This document shows positions 8,754 to 16,648 of a stretch of DNA of 64,000 bases, piece by piece. The DNA is taken from contig NZ_MZXW01000020.1 of assembly GCF_004123905.1 (NCBI RefSeq), positions 1 through 64,000 of the forward strand, written 5' to 3'. Every line of letters starts with the position of its first letter. The first letter of the stretch is position 1. The notes under the pieces are model-generated. The model did not search any database. It saw only the letters and a program-made list of their open reading frames with translations, and was not told where the DNA came from. This DNA comes from Bradyrhizobium betae (GTDB lineage Bacteria; Pseudomonadota; Alphaproteobacteria; Rhizobiales; Xanthobacteraceae). The translations under genes and the position numbers were made by a program.

Positions 8754-8782
8754 TTGACTCTCTAGAACGAAATGAGAACAAT
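8754..8782 (+). promoter_or_regulatory. Candidate promoter of the 32-residue SOS peptide
   Basis: TTGACT at 8754-8759 and AACAAT at 8777-8782 with a 17-base spacer. The -35 is near consensus, the -10 weaker. One LexA box fills the spacer and the second covers the expected transcription start, the geometry of a LexA-repressed promoter. Confidence 0.55.
8765..8779. promoter_or_regulatory. LexA (SOS) box 1, GAAC-N7-GAAC
   Basis: GAAC at 8765-8768 and 8776-8779 with exactly seven bases between; this is the alphaproteobacterial LexA consensus GTTC-N7-GTTC read on the minus strand. It lies between the predicted -35 and -10 of the small-peptide promoter. Confidence 0.75.
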
Positions 8783-8797
8783 GTTCTTCATACGTTC
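8783..8797. promoter_or_regulatory. LexA (SOS) box 2, GTTC-N7-GTTC
   Basis: GTTC at 8783-8786 and 8794-8797 with exactly seven bases between, the alphaproteobacterial SOS box in forward orientation, three bases after box 1 and 18 bases before the ATG of the small peptide. The lexA gene in this window carries the same motif at 49235-49249. Confidence 0.85.
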
Positions 8798-8814
8798 TGG
8801 TGATGGAGCAAGCC

Positions 8815-8913
8815 ATGTTCAGGATTTTCGTCGAAGAAGCCGCCGCACTCGCCTCGATCTCGCTGTTCGTCGGGATGATCGCGATCTGGGCGCAGGTCAT
8901 ACCGCAGCTCTGA
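8815..8913 (+). CDS. SidA-like SOS-induced 32-residue membrane peptide
   Basis: A 32-residue peptide, too short for ordinary gene calling. It begins MFRIFVEEAA, followed by a single hydrophobic span (ALASISLFVGMIAIWAQVI) and ends PQL. GGAG lies 6 bases before the ATG; an in-frame ATG at 8803 overlaps that site and is less likely. Two exact LexA boxes sit in its promoter, so it should be strongly DNA-damage inducible. It precedes dnaE by 191 bases. Known: Caulobacter SidA is a 29-residue SOS-induced inner-membrane peptide that blocks division through FtsW. Size, topology and control match; sequence homology could not be tested, so division inhibition is inference. It could instead be a leader peptide or a toxin-like membrane peptide. 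Confidence 0.75.
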   Translation: MFRIFVEEAAALASISLFVGMIAIWAQVIPQL

Positions 8914-9104
8914 TGCCACGGTCCTGCGCGGGCCTGGTTGGGGAAAAGCGGGACGACGCGGCTGATCAGCCGCTCGGGCGTGGACTCTCGCAGCGCGACG
9001 CCCCACCATTGTGAGGCGAGTCGGCCGGGTGGGGCAGAGTGTTCCCGTGATCTCCAGGCGCCGGCAACCGCTCCATCCCATCTGCAAGAGGCCGTCACGC
9101 GACC

Positions 9105-12100
9105 ATGCCGAGCGCCGGATTTGTCCACCTTCACGTTCACTCGGCCTATTCGCTGCTCAAGGGCTCGATCAAGATCGGCAAGCTGGCCGAGCTTGCGAAG
9201 AAAGACCACCAGCCGGCCCTGGCGCTGACCGACACCGACAATCTGTTCGGCGCGCTGGAATTCTCCGACAAGATGGCGGGCTCCGGCATCCAGCCGATCG
9301 TCGGCTGCGAGCTCGCGATCGATTTCGGCGACCAGGATCCCAACGCGCGCAACGCGCTTCCGCCCGCGCGCGTGGTGCTGCTGGCCGCGCAGGAGCGCGG
9401 TTATCGCAGCCTGATGCGGTTGAATTCCCGCGCGTTCCTCGAATCGCCCGACAGCCACGCGCCGTTCATCAAATTCGATTGGTTCGACGGCGAGACCGAA
9501 GGCCTGATCGCGCTGACCGGCGGCCCGGACGGGCCGATCTCGCTCGCGCTTGCGAGCGGTCAGACCGAGGTTGCGGCCGCGCGCTGCGAGCGTCTCGCCG
9601 GCCTGTTCGGCGACCGGCTCTACATCGAATTGCAGCGGCACAATCTCGACAAGGAGCGGCGCATCGAGAGCGCCCTGATCGACATCGCTTACGCAAAGGG
9701 CCTGCCGTTGGTTGCGACCAACGAGCCGTATTTCGCGTCGACCGACGATTACGAGGCGCACGATGCGCTGCTGTGCATCGCCGGCGGCCGGCTGATCGCC
9801 GAGACCGATCGCGTGCAACTGACGCCCGATCACCGCTTCAAGACCCGCGCCGAGATGGCGGTGCTGTTCGCCGACATTCCGGAGGCGCTGGCCTCGACGG
9901 TGGAGATCGCCGAGCGCTGCTCGTTCCGCCCGATGACGCGCAAGCCGATCCTGCCGTTCTTCACCGTGGGTGCCGCCGCCAGCTCCGATGCCGCCTCGGT
10001 CGAGGCGGCCGAGTTGAAGCGGCAGGCGGAGGAGGGGCTCGCCAACCGCCTGCGCGTCCACGGCCTGTCGCAGGGCACGACCGAAGAAGACTACAACAGG
10101 CGCCTGGCGTTCGAGCTCGACGTCATCATGCGCATGAAGTACGCGGGATACTTCCTGATCGTGTCGGACTTCATCAAATGGGCCAAGGGCCAGGGCATTC
10201 CGGTCGGGCCGGGCCGCGGCTCCGGCGCGGGCTCGCTGGTGGCGTGGGCGCTGACCATCACCGACCTCGACCCGATCAAGTTCGGCCTGCTGTTCGAGCG
10301 CTTCCTCAATCCCGAACGCGTCTCGATGCCGGACTTCGATATCGATTTCTGCCAGGACCGCCGCGGCGAGGTGATCAAATACGTCCAGGAGCGCTACGGC
10401 CGCGACCAGGTCGCGCAGATCATCACCTTCGGTACGCTGCAGGCACGCGGCGTGCTGCGCGACGTCGGCCGCGTTCTGCAGATGCCCTATGGCCAGGTCG
10501 ACAAGCTGACGAAACTGGTGCCGCAGAATCCAGCCGCGCCGGTGACGCTGGCTGCCGCGATCGAGAGCGAGCCGAAGCTTCAGGCCTTCCGCGATGAAGA
10601 CCCGGTGGTGGCGCGCGCCTTCGACATCGCGCAGCGTCTCGAAGGCCTGACGCGTCACGCCTCGACCCACGCGGCCGGCATCGTGATCGGCGATCGCCCC
10701 TTGAGCGAACTCGTGCCGATGTACCGCGATCCGAAGTCGGACATGCCGGTGACCCAGTTCAACATGAAATGGGTCGAGCCCGCTGGCCTCGTCAAATTCG
10801 ACTTCCTCGGCCTGAAGACGCTGACCGTGCTCGACGTCGCGTGCAAACTGCTCAAGCCGCGCGACATCCATGTCGATCTCGCGACGCTGCCGATCGACGA
10901 TGCCGAAAGCTACCAGATGCTGGCGCGCGGCGAGGTGGTCGGCGTGTTCCAGGTTGAAAGCCAGGGCATGCGGCGCGCGCTGGTCGACATGCGCCCCGAC
11001 CGTTTCGAGGACATCATCGCGCTGGTCGCGCTGTATCGCCCGGGCCCGATGGCGAACATCCCGACCTATTGCGCGCGCAAGCACGGCGACGAGGAGCCGG
11101 AATATCTCCATCCCGTGCTGGAGCCGATCCTTAAAGAAACCTTCGGCGTCATCATCTACCAGGAACAGGTGATGCAGATCGCGCAGGTGATGTCGGGCTA
11201 TTCGCTCGGCGACGCCGACCTCCTGCGCCGCGCCATGGGCAAGAAGATCCGCGCCGAGATGGACAAGCAACGCGACATCTTCGTCGCGGGCGCAGTCAAG
11301 AACGGCGTGCCGAAAGCGCAGGCCGAGACCATCTTCGAGCTGCTGGCCAAGTTCGCCGACTACGGCTTCAACAAGAGCCACGCGGCGGCCTATGCGCTGG
11401 TGTCCTATCACACCGCCTACATGAAGGCGCATTACCCGGTGGAGTTCATCGCGGCGTCGATGACGCTCGATCTGAACAACACGGACAAGCTCTCCGAATT
11501 CCGCTCCGAGGCGCAGCGCCTCGGCATCAAGGTCGAGCCGCCGAACATCAACCGGTCCGGCGCGACCTTCGAGGTCGGCGACAAGGTCATCTACTATGCG
11601 CTCGCAGCACTCAAGGGCGTCGGCATCCAGGCCATCGACCAGATCATCGAGGAGCGCACCAAGCGGGGCCTGTTCACCTCGCTCGCCGACTTCGCCGCGC
11701 GGGTCAATCCGCGCGCGGTCAACAAGCGCATCATTGAAAGTCTTGCCGCCGCCGGCGCCTTCGATACGCTGGAGCCGAACCGCGCCCGCGTCTTCGCCGG
11801 CGCGGATGCGATCCTCGCCGCCTGCCAGCGCGCGCATCAGGCCGAGACCATCGGCCAGAACGACATGTTCGGCAGCTCGGCGGATGCGCCGACCATCATG
11901 CTGCCGCAGATCGAACCGTGGCTGCCGGCCGAGCGGCTGCGCCGCGAGTATGATGCGATCGGCTTCTTCCTGTCGGGACATCCGCTCGACGATTACGCGA
12001 CGGTGCTGAAGCGCCTGCGCGTGCAGTCATGGGCCGAGTTCTCGCGCGCGGTGAAGACCGGCGCCACCGCCGGCAAGGTCGCGGCCACCGTCGTGTCGCG

Positions 12101-12608
12101 CATGGAGCGGCGCACCAAGACCGGCAACAAGATGGGCATCATGGGACTTTCCGATCCCACGGGCCACTTTGAGGCGGTGCTGTTCTCCGAAGGCCTCGCG
12201 CAATATCGCGACGTGCTCGAGCCGGGCGCGGCCGTGCTGCTCCAGCTCGGCGCAGAATTGCAGGGCGAGGACGTGCGCGCCCGCGTGCTGCATGCCGAGC
12301 CGCTCGATGACGCGGCCGCCAAGACGCAGAAGGGTCTGCGCATCTTCGTGCGCGACACCAAGCCGCTGGACTCGATCGCCAAGCGTCTCGCCGGACCGGA
12401 AGCGGCGGGCGCGAACGGCGCCGCGCCAAAAGTCGGCAGCCCGGGGATTGCGCCGCGGTCCAACGGCGACGGCGAGGTCTCGCTGGTGATGATGCTCGAC
12501 CTCGAAACCGAGGTGGAGATGAAGCTGCCGGGCCGCTTCAAGGTCTCGCCGCAGATCGCAGGTGCCATCAAGGCGGTCGCGGGCGTGGTGGACGTGCAGC
12601 AGATCTAG
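9105..12608 (+). CDS. dnaE: DNA polymerase III alpha subunit (DnaE1)
   Basis: The 1167-residue replicative polymerase. The PHP domain opens the protein (HLHVHSAYS, residues 8-16); the palm aspartates are in PDFDIDFCQDRRG (about residues 408-420), preceded by the GPGRGSGAGSLVAW loop; the fingers contain VGVFQVESQGMRRAL and YRPGPM; the helix-hairpin and OB-fold region (FEAVLFSEGL) lies after residue 1000. Length fits DnaE1 of Rhizobiales, and there is no imuA/imuB next to it, which argues against the error-prone DnaE2. It lies downstream of the SOS peptide, so readthrough from the LexA-controlled promoter is possible. Confidence 0.97.
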   Translation: MPSAGFVHLHVHSAYSLLKGSIKIGKLAELAKKDHQPALALTDTDNLFGALEFSDKMAGSGIQPIVGCELAIDFGDQDPNARNALPPARVVLLAAQERGYRSLMRLNSRAFLESPDSHAPFIKFDWFDGETEGLIALTGGPDGPISLALASGQTEVAAARCERLAGLFGDRLYIELQRHNLDKERRIESALIDIAYAKGLPLVATNEPYFASTDDYEAHDALLCIAGGRLIAETDRVQLTPDHRFKTRAEMAVLFADIPEALASTVEIAERCSFRPMTRKPILPFFTVGAAASSDAASVEAAELKRQAEEGLANRLRVHGLSQGTTEEDYNRRLAFELDVIMRMKYAGYFLIVSDFIKWAKGQGIPVGPGRGSGAGSLVAWALTITDLDPIKFGLLFERFLNPERVSMPDFDIDFCQDRRGEVIKYVQERYGRDQVAQIITFGTLQARGVLRDVGRVLQMPYGQVDKLTKLVPQNPAAPVTLAAAIESEPKLQAFRDEDPVVARAFDIAQRLEGLTRHASTHAAGIVIGDRPLSELVPMYRDPKSDMPVTQFNMKWVEPAGLVKFDFLGLKTLTVLDVACKLLKPRDIHVDLATLPIDDAESYQMLARGEVVGVFQVESQGMRRALVDMRPDRFEDIIALVALYRPGPMANIPTYCARKHGDEEPEYLHPVLEPILKETFGVIIYQEQVMQIAQVMSGYSLGDADLLRRAMGKKIRAEMDKQRDIFVAGAVKNGVPKAQAETIFELLAKFADYGFNKSHAAAYALVSYHTAYMKAHYPVEFIAASMTLDLNNTDKLSEFRSEAQRLGIKVEPPNINRSGATFEVGDKVIYYALAALKGVGIQAIDQIIEERTKRGLFTSLADFAARVNPRAVNKRIIESLAAAGAFDTLEPNRARVFAGADAILAACQRAHQAETIGQNDMFGSSADAPTIMLPQIEPWLPAERLRREYDAIGFFLSGHPLDDYATVLKRLRVQSWAEFSRAVKTGATAGKVAATVVSRMERRTKTGNKMGIMGLSDPTGHFEAVLFSEGLAQYRDVLEPGAAVLLQLGAELQGEDVRARVLHAEPLDDAAAKTQKGLRIFVRDTKPLDSIAKRLAGPEAAGANGAAPKVGSPGIAPRSNGDGEVSLVMMLDLETEVEMKLPGRFKVSPQIAGAIKAVAGVVDVQQI

Positions 12609-12917
12609 CGCGCGGCGAAATCTAGCCGAATCGTCGCTGGACCGTGATGTCCGCGCAAACGCGTGCCGCGTTTGTCGCGAGGAAAATTTCTGCGCATCTT
12701 GTCGGATCGGGCCTTAGCGATCGATTTCGAATGCACGCAGGCGGACGCAAGTCCGTGCGGTCGTCAGGCTGGCGATGAGCGATCGTTTCGGCTTCGCGGC
12801 ATGGTTCGCGGTGCAGCAATCACCGGTTGCATCACTTTATCATTTGTTATTTCTTCACATCGGCGTACCTATGATCGCGATGCTTCCATTCGTCCACGGA
12901 CTTTGGGGAATAGTCAC
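12609..12917. other. Intergenic region dnaE to carbonic anhydrase
   Basis: About 310 bases. No terminator with a T-run, no RNA gene and no clear promoter was recognised. Open frames crossing it run into the carbonic anhydrase gene in another frame and have no supporting ribosome binding site. Confidence 0.4.
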
Positions 12918-13688
12918 ATGTGCGACAGGTGCTCTGACTCTCTGCATCATGAATCTCGACATCAAGACACCGCGCCGTCGCGGCGATCCGCGATGCTGTT
13001 TGGCGCCGCTGCGTTCGGCATGGCCTTCGCCGGCGGAGCTTTCGCCAACGGCGCCTTGGCAAAGGAAACCAAGCAGCCACCGAAGCCGCAGAACGTGCTG
13101 TCGCCCGACGCATCGTTGAAGCGATTGATGGAGGGCAACGCGCGCTACGTCGCCGGCGTGTCACGGCGGCATGATTTCAAGCACGAGCGCGAAGCACTGG
13201 CCGGCGGACAGAACCCGTTCGCGGCCGTGCTGAGCTGCGCAGATTCGCGCATCGCGCCGGAATATGCCTTCGATACCGGCCGCGGCGATCTCTTCGTCTG
13301 CCGCGTCGCCGGAAACTTCGCCGGCGTTGAGACCATTGCCAGCATGGAGTATGCGGTCGCCGTGCTCAACGCGCCGCTGATCCTCGTTCTCGGCCATGAT
13401 GCCTGCGGCGCGGTCGATGCGACGCTGAAGGCGATCAAGGACGACAAACCGCCGCCGGGACACATTCCCTCGCTGGTCGACGCGATCGCACCGGCCGCCA
13501 AGGCTGCGATGCAGCAGGGCGGGGACGTCCTCAACAACGCGATCCGGCAGAACGTGATCGACAACATCGCCAAGCTGAAGACGGCCGCGCCGATCCTCAA
13601 TGCCGCCGTGGAGCAGGGCAAGCTGAAGGTCGTCGGCGGCATCTATCGGCTCACGACGGGCACGGTCGATCTGATCGCGCAGGGCTGA
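12918..13688 (+). CDS. Exported beta-class carbonic anhydrase
   Basis: A 256-residue zinc enzyme that interconverts CO2 and bicarbonate. The beta-class ligands and catalytic dyad are complete: Cys107-Ala-Asp109-Ser-Arg111 and His160-Asp-Ala-Cys163. Unlike cytoplasmic forms it has an N-terminal export segment, SRRSAMLFGAAAFGMAFAGG (residues 21-40), with a twin arginine and a hydrophobic stretch, so it is probably periplasmic, perhaps via Tat since zinc enzymes fold before export. GGGGAA lies 7 bases before the ATG at 12918. A longer frame upstream has no such site. Monocistronic. Confidence 0.88.
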   Translation: MCDRCSDSLHHESRHQDTAPSRRSAMLFGAAAFGMAFAGGAFANGALAKETKQPPKPQNVLSPDASLKRLMEGNARYVAGVSRRHDFKHEREALAGGQNPFAAVLSCADSRIAPEYAFDTGRGDLFVCRVAGNFAGVETIASMEYAVAVLNAPLILVLGHDACGAVDATLKAIKDDKPPPGHIPSLVDAIAPAAKAAMQQGGDVLNNAIRQNVIDNIAKLKTAAPILNAAVEQGKLKVVGGIYRLTTGTVDLIAQG

Positions 13689-13872
13689 ACGACCCGAGGG
13701 CGCTCGCGCCGCAGTGCGGTCGCGAGCCTTACGCAGGCCTGACGCAGGGGTTTGATCAGGGGGCGGGGGCGCCATGCCGCCGCCTCAATCCGCGCTTTTC
13801 GTTCAAGTGCCATTCAGCCAGCCGCGCGTCTTATGCGCGGTGGCACCTCAACGACAAAAGCGGGCACAAGCC

Positions 13873-16440
13873 ATGCGTGGGACGCTCAAGGCCTTCCTCT
13901 GTTTTCTCCTGCCGATCCTGTTTCTCGCCGCAGGCGCGCCAGATCCGGCGCGTGCGCAGCAGCAGGAAAAGCGCATCGCGCTCGTGGTCGGCAACGGCGC
14001 CTATGCCAAGTCGCCGCTGGCGACGACCGCGAACGATGCCGGCCTGATCGCGCAGACGCTGCAGGCGGCGGGCTTCGACGTGGTCGGCGCGCGCGATCTC
14101 GACGGCGACACGCTGCGCAAGAGTTTTCGCGACTTCATCCAGAAGGCGCAGGCTTCGGGACCCGGCACCGTCGCGATGATCTATCTCGCCGGCTACGGCG
14201 TGCAGCTTGCCGGCGAGAACTATTTCATCCCGGTCGATTCCAACATCGCGCGCGACACCGACATTCCGACCGAGGCCTTGCGCATCAGCGACTATGCCCG
14301 CCAGCTCGCCTCCATTCCGCTCAAGGCCAACATCGTCGTGCTCGATGCCGCGCGTGCGCAGCCCTTCATCGAGGGCGGCCAGCCGATCGCGAGCGGGCTG
14401 GCTTTGGTCGAGCCCGATCCGAACATGCTGATCGCGTTCAATGCCGCACCCGGGACGGTGGCGCCGGAAGAGCCCGGTCCGTACGGCATCTATGCGCAGT
14501 CGCTGGCGGAGATGATCCGCACCGGCGGCCTGCCGCTGCCTGAGGTCTTCGACCGCCTCCGCCTCCGCGTCAACGAAGCCAGCAAGGGCGCGCAGGTGCC
14601 GTGGAACGAGCAGAAGATTTCGGCGCCGTTCTCGTTCTTCGAGCGCGGGCCCGACGCGCCGCCGCCAGAGACGGCACCGGACCAGGTCGCCGCCATCAGG
14701 AGCAAGCCGATCCGCGATCTCGGCGCGCAGGATGCCTATGCGGCCGCGCTCGCGCGCGACACGCTGCCGGCCTATGAGGAGTTTCTCGGCGCCTATCCAA
14801 ATGATCCGATGTCCAAGCGCGTGATGGCGATCGTCGCGGCGCGGCGCGAGGCGATAACCTGGCGGCGGACCTATCGCACCGACACGCCGGAGGCGTACTG
14901 GTCGTATCTGCGGCGCTATTCGCAAGGGCCGCATGCGGCCGACGCGCGCCGTCGCCTGGCGATCCTGACCGCGCCGGTCGAGCCGCCGCCGAGCTTTGCG
15001 ATGATCGACTATGACGTGCCGCCTCCGCCGCCGGAGGAGATCGTCTATGTCGACCGTCCGGTGCTGCTGTTCGGCGATCCCGTGTTCGGCTTCGCGCCGC
15101 CACCGCCGCCACCGGTCTACTATCTGCCGCCGCCGCCGCCGGACTTCGTCGTGCTGGAGCCGCCGTTGCCGGTGGTCGGATTGTTCGTGCTGCCGCAGCC
15201 GCTGTTCGTGCCGATCCCGGTGTTCGTCAGGCCGCCGGTCTATGTCGCCCCGCCGCCGAACAACATCATCTACCAGAACATCCACAACACCACGGTCATC
15301 AACACCGTGATCAACCGGCCGCCGGCACCGCCGACCGGTTCGGGAGCGGGACCCGGCAATCTGGCGCCAGCCGTTGCCGGCCGCGCCAACCCGGCGGGTC
15401 CAGCCTTACCGCAGGCGGTGACGCAGCGCGCTGCGCTGATCCAGCAAGGCAAGGCGCCGATGCCGCCGAGTGCGACGATGCAGCCGACAGCAAGGCCCGG
15501 GACGCCTCCGGCCACGCCGGCGAATGTCGCGCCAGGCACGGGGCCAGTGACGGGGCCAGGCACGGGGCCAGGCACGGGACCGGGTACGGGCCCGGGTTCG
15601 AGGCCAAATGCGGTGCCAGGCACCGCGCCAAGCGCAGCCCCGGCTGCGGTGCCGGGTGCTGCTCCGAACGTTACGCCACAGACCAAGCTGCCCGCCGCCA
15701 ACACGCTGCCGGTTCCCGGGGCCCATGGCGGTCCGCCGGCGCCACCGGCGGGGGCAGGGCCTTTGCCGGGCGGCAGGCCCACACCGACCGCGACGGCACC
15801 CGGTGCAACGCCGCCGACGCATCCGGGCGCGCCGACGGCCGCAGCGCCGGCAACGGGCTCGCCCCAAAGTCCGGCAGCCGCGCCCGGCCAGCCGCCGAAG
15901 CCGGCGGTTGGACAGGCGCCGTCTGGAGCCGGGCCTGCCGACCGTGCCAAGTCGGCAACCCGTGAGCCGGCCGGTACACCGCCCGCCGCAGCTGGACGAC
16001 CGGTCGCTCCGTCGCCCTCGGCCGCGCGCGAGCCGGTCAGACCGCAGACACATCCGACTGTACCGCCCCAAGCGGCCAGACCCGCGGCTGCCCCGCCACC
16101 GCGGCCCCAGGCTGTGGCGCGGCCGACGCCGCCACCTCCGCCGCGGGTGTCGGCACCGCCGCCCCGGGTGGCTGCGCCTCCGCCGCCCCGGGTGGCTGCG
16201 CCTCCGCCGCCACGGGTGGCTGCGCCTCCGCCACCACGGGTGGCTGCGCCTCCGCCGCCACGACCGGCTCCTCCGGTCGCTGCAGCCCGGCCCGCGCCGC
16301 CGCCAGTGGCCCGGCCGGCTCCGCCACCGCCGCCGCCCCGGGTGGCTGTCGCCCCGCCGCGTCCGGTAGCTCCGCCACCACGCCCGGCGGCGCCGGCGCC
16401 GGCGCCCAAGAAGTGCCCACCCAACCAGCCGAGGTGCTAG
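13873..16440 (+). CDS. Caspase-fold (C14) pseudoenzyme with Pro/Ala-rich tail
   Basis: An 855-residue exported protein. After a signal peptide (residues 1-29) comes a peptidase C14/metacaspase p20-like domain (KRIALVVGNGAYAKSPL...NDA, about 33-280). The catalytic His is replaced by Tyr108 (IYLAGYGVQ, normally YxGHGxQ) and the catalytic Cys by Ala160 (VLDAARAQPF, normally LDACRxxPF), so it should be inactive as a protease. A short Trp/Tyr repeat region (TPEAYWSYLRRYSQG) follows, then over 400 residues of Pro, Ala, Gly low complexity, including tandem VAAPPPPR units near 16170-16260, ending in a two-Cys tail (KKCPPNQPRC). It may be a periplasmic scaffold or binding protein. The start at 13873 gives the signal peptide; an in-frame start at 13774 does not. 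Confidence 0.85.
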   Translation: MRGTLKAFLCFLLPILFLAAGAPDPARAQQQEKRIALVVGNGAYAKSPLATTANDAGLIAQTLQAAGFDVVGARDLDGDTLRKSFRDFIQKAQASGPGTVAMIYLAGYGVQLAGENYFIPVDSNIARDTDIPTEALRISDYARQLASIPLKANIVVLDAARAQPFIEGGQPIASGLALVEPDPNMLIAFNAAPGTVAPEEPGPYGIYAQSLAEMIRTGGLPLPEVFDRLRLRVNEASKGAQVPWNEQKISAPFSFFERGPDAPPPETAPDQVAAIRSKPIRDLGAQDAYAAALARDTLPAYEEFLGAYPNDPMSKRVMAIVAARREAITWRRTYRTDTPEAYWSYLRRYSQGPHAADARRRLAILTAPVEPPPSFAMIDYDVPPPPPEEIVYVDRPVLLFGDPVFGFAPPPPPPVYYLPPPPPDFVVLEPPLPVVGLFVLPQPLFVPIPVFVRPPVYVAPPPNNIIYQNIHNTTVINTVINRPPAPPTGSGAGPGNLAPAVAGRANPAGPALPQAVTQRAALIQQGKAPMPPSATMQPTARPGTPPATPANVAPGTGPVTGPGTGPGTGPGTGPGSRPNAVPGTAPSAAPAAVPGAAPNVTPQTKLPAANTLPVPGAHGGPPAPPAGAGPLPGGRPTPTATAPGATPPTHPGAPTAAAPATGSPQSPAAAPGQPPKPAVGQAPSGAGPADRAKSATREPAGTPPAAAGRPVAPSPSAAREPVRPQTHPTVPPQAARPAAAPPPRPQAVARPTPPPPPRVSAPPPRVAAPPPPRVAAPPPPRVAAPPPPRVAAPPPPRPAPPVAAARPAPPPVARPAPPPPPPRVAVAPPRPVAPPPRPAAPAPAPKKCPPNQPRC
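16160..16270 (+). repeat. Tandem repeat coding for VAAPPPPR units
   Basis: Near-identical 24-base units (GTGGCTGCGCCTCCGCCGCC-like) repeated about four times inside the 3' part of the caspase-fold gene; synonymous differences between units show they are not very recent. Likely prone to slippage and length variation between strains. Confidence 0.75.
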
Positions 16441-16507
16441 GGGGCAGGGGTATTTACGGGATGGGGCTCTCGCGGGCGAAAGCCGCCCCCGAAAGGCCCT
16501 TATTTCC

Positions 16508-16535
16508 TTGCTTCTGGCCAAAATCGCGCTATACA
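16508..16535 (+). promoter_or_regulatory. Candidate rpsB-tsf promoter
   Basis: TTGCTT at 16508-16513 and TATACA at 16530-16535 with a 16-base spacer, about 110 bases before the rpsB start, which is a normal leader length for rpsB. Confidence 0.4.
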
Positions 16536-16648
16536 CCGCGCCATCTCACACGGAAGCATGGCTCACAAGGCCGTCCGGTGGCAGCCGGGGCGACAACGCT
16601 CCGTTTTGCTCACACGCTTCCGGAGGAACCAACCGGAGAACTAGAACG

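Noticed and set aside
8730..11981. Open frame of over 1000 codons on the minus strand opposite dnaE
   Set aside because: It is a codon-bias shadow: GC-rich third positions of dnaE leave the antisense frame free of stops. It is rich in Arg, His and Asp with no domain, and it ends inside the DnaE1 gene, whose motifs are clear.
12775..13119. Hydrophobic 114-codon frame between dnaE and the carbonic anhydrase
   Set aside because: Its first 60 residues look membrane-like, but it has no good ribosome binding site and runs into the carbonic anhydrase gene in a different frame.
13690..13735. Hairpin GCTCGCG...CGCGAGC after the carbonic anhydrase
   Set aside because: Stem is plausible but no T-run follows, so it is not called a terminator.
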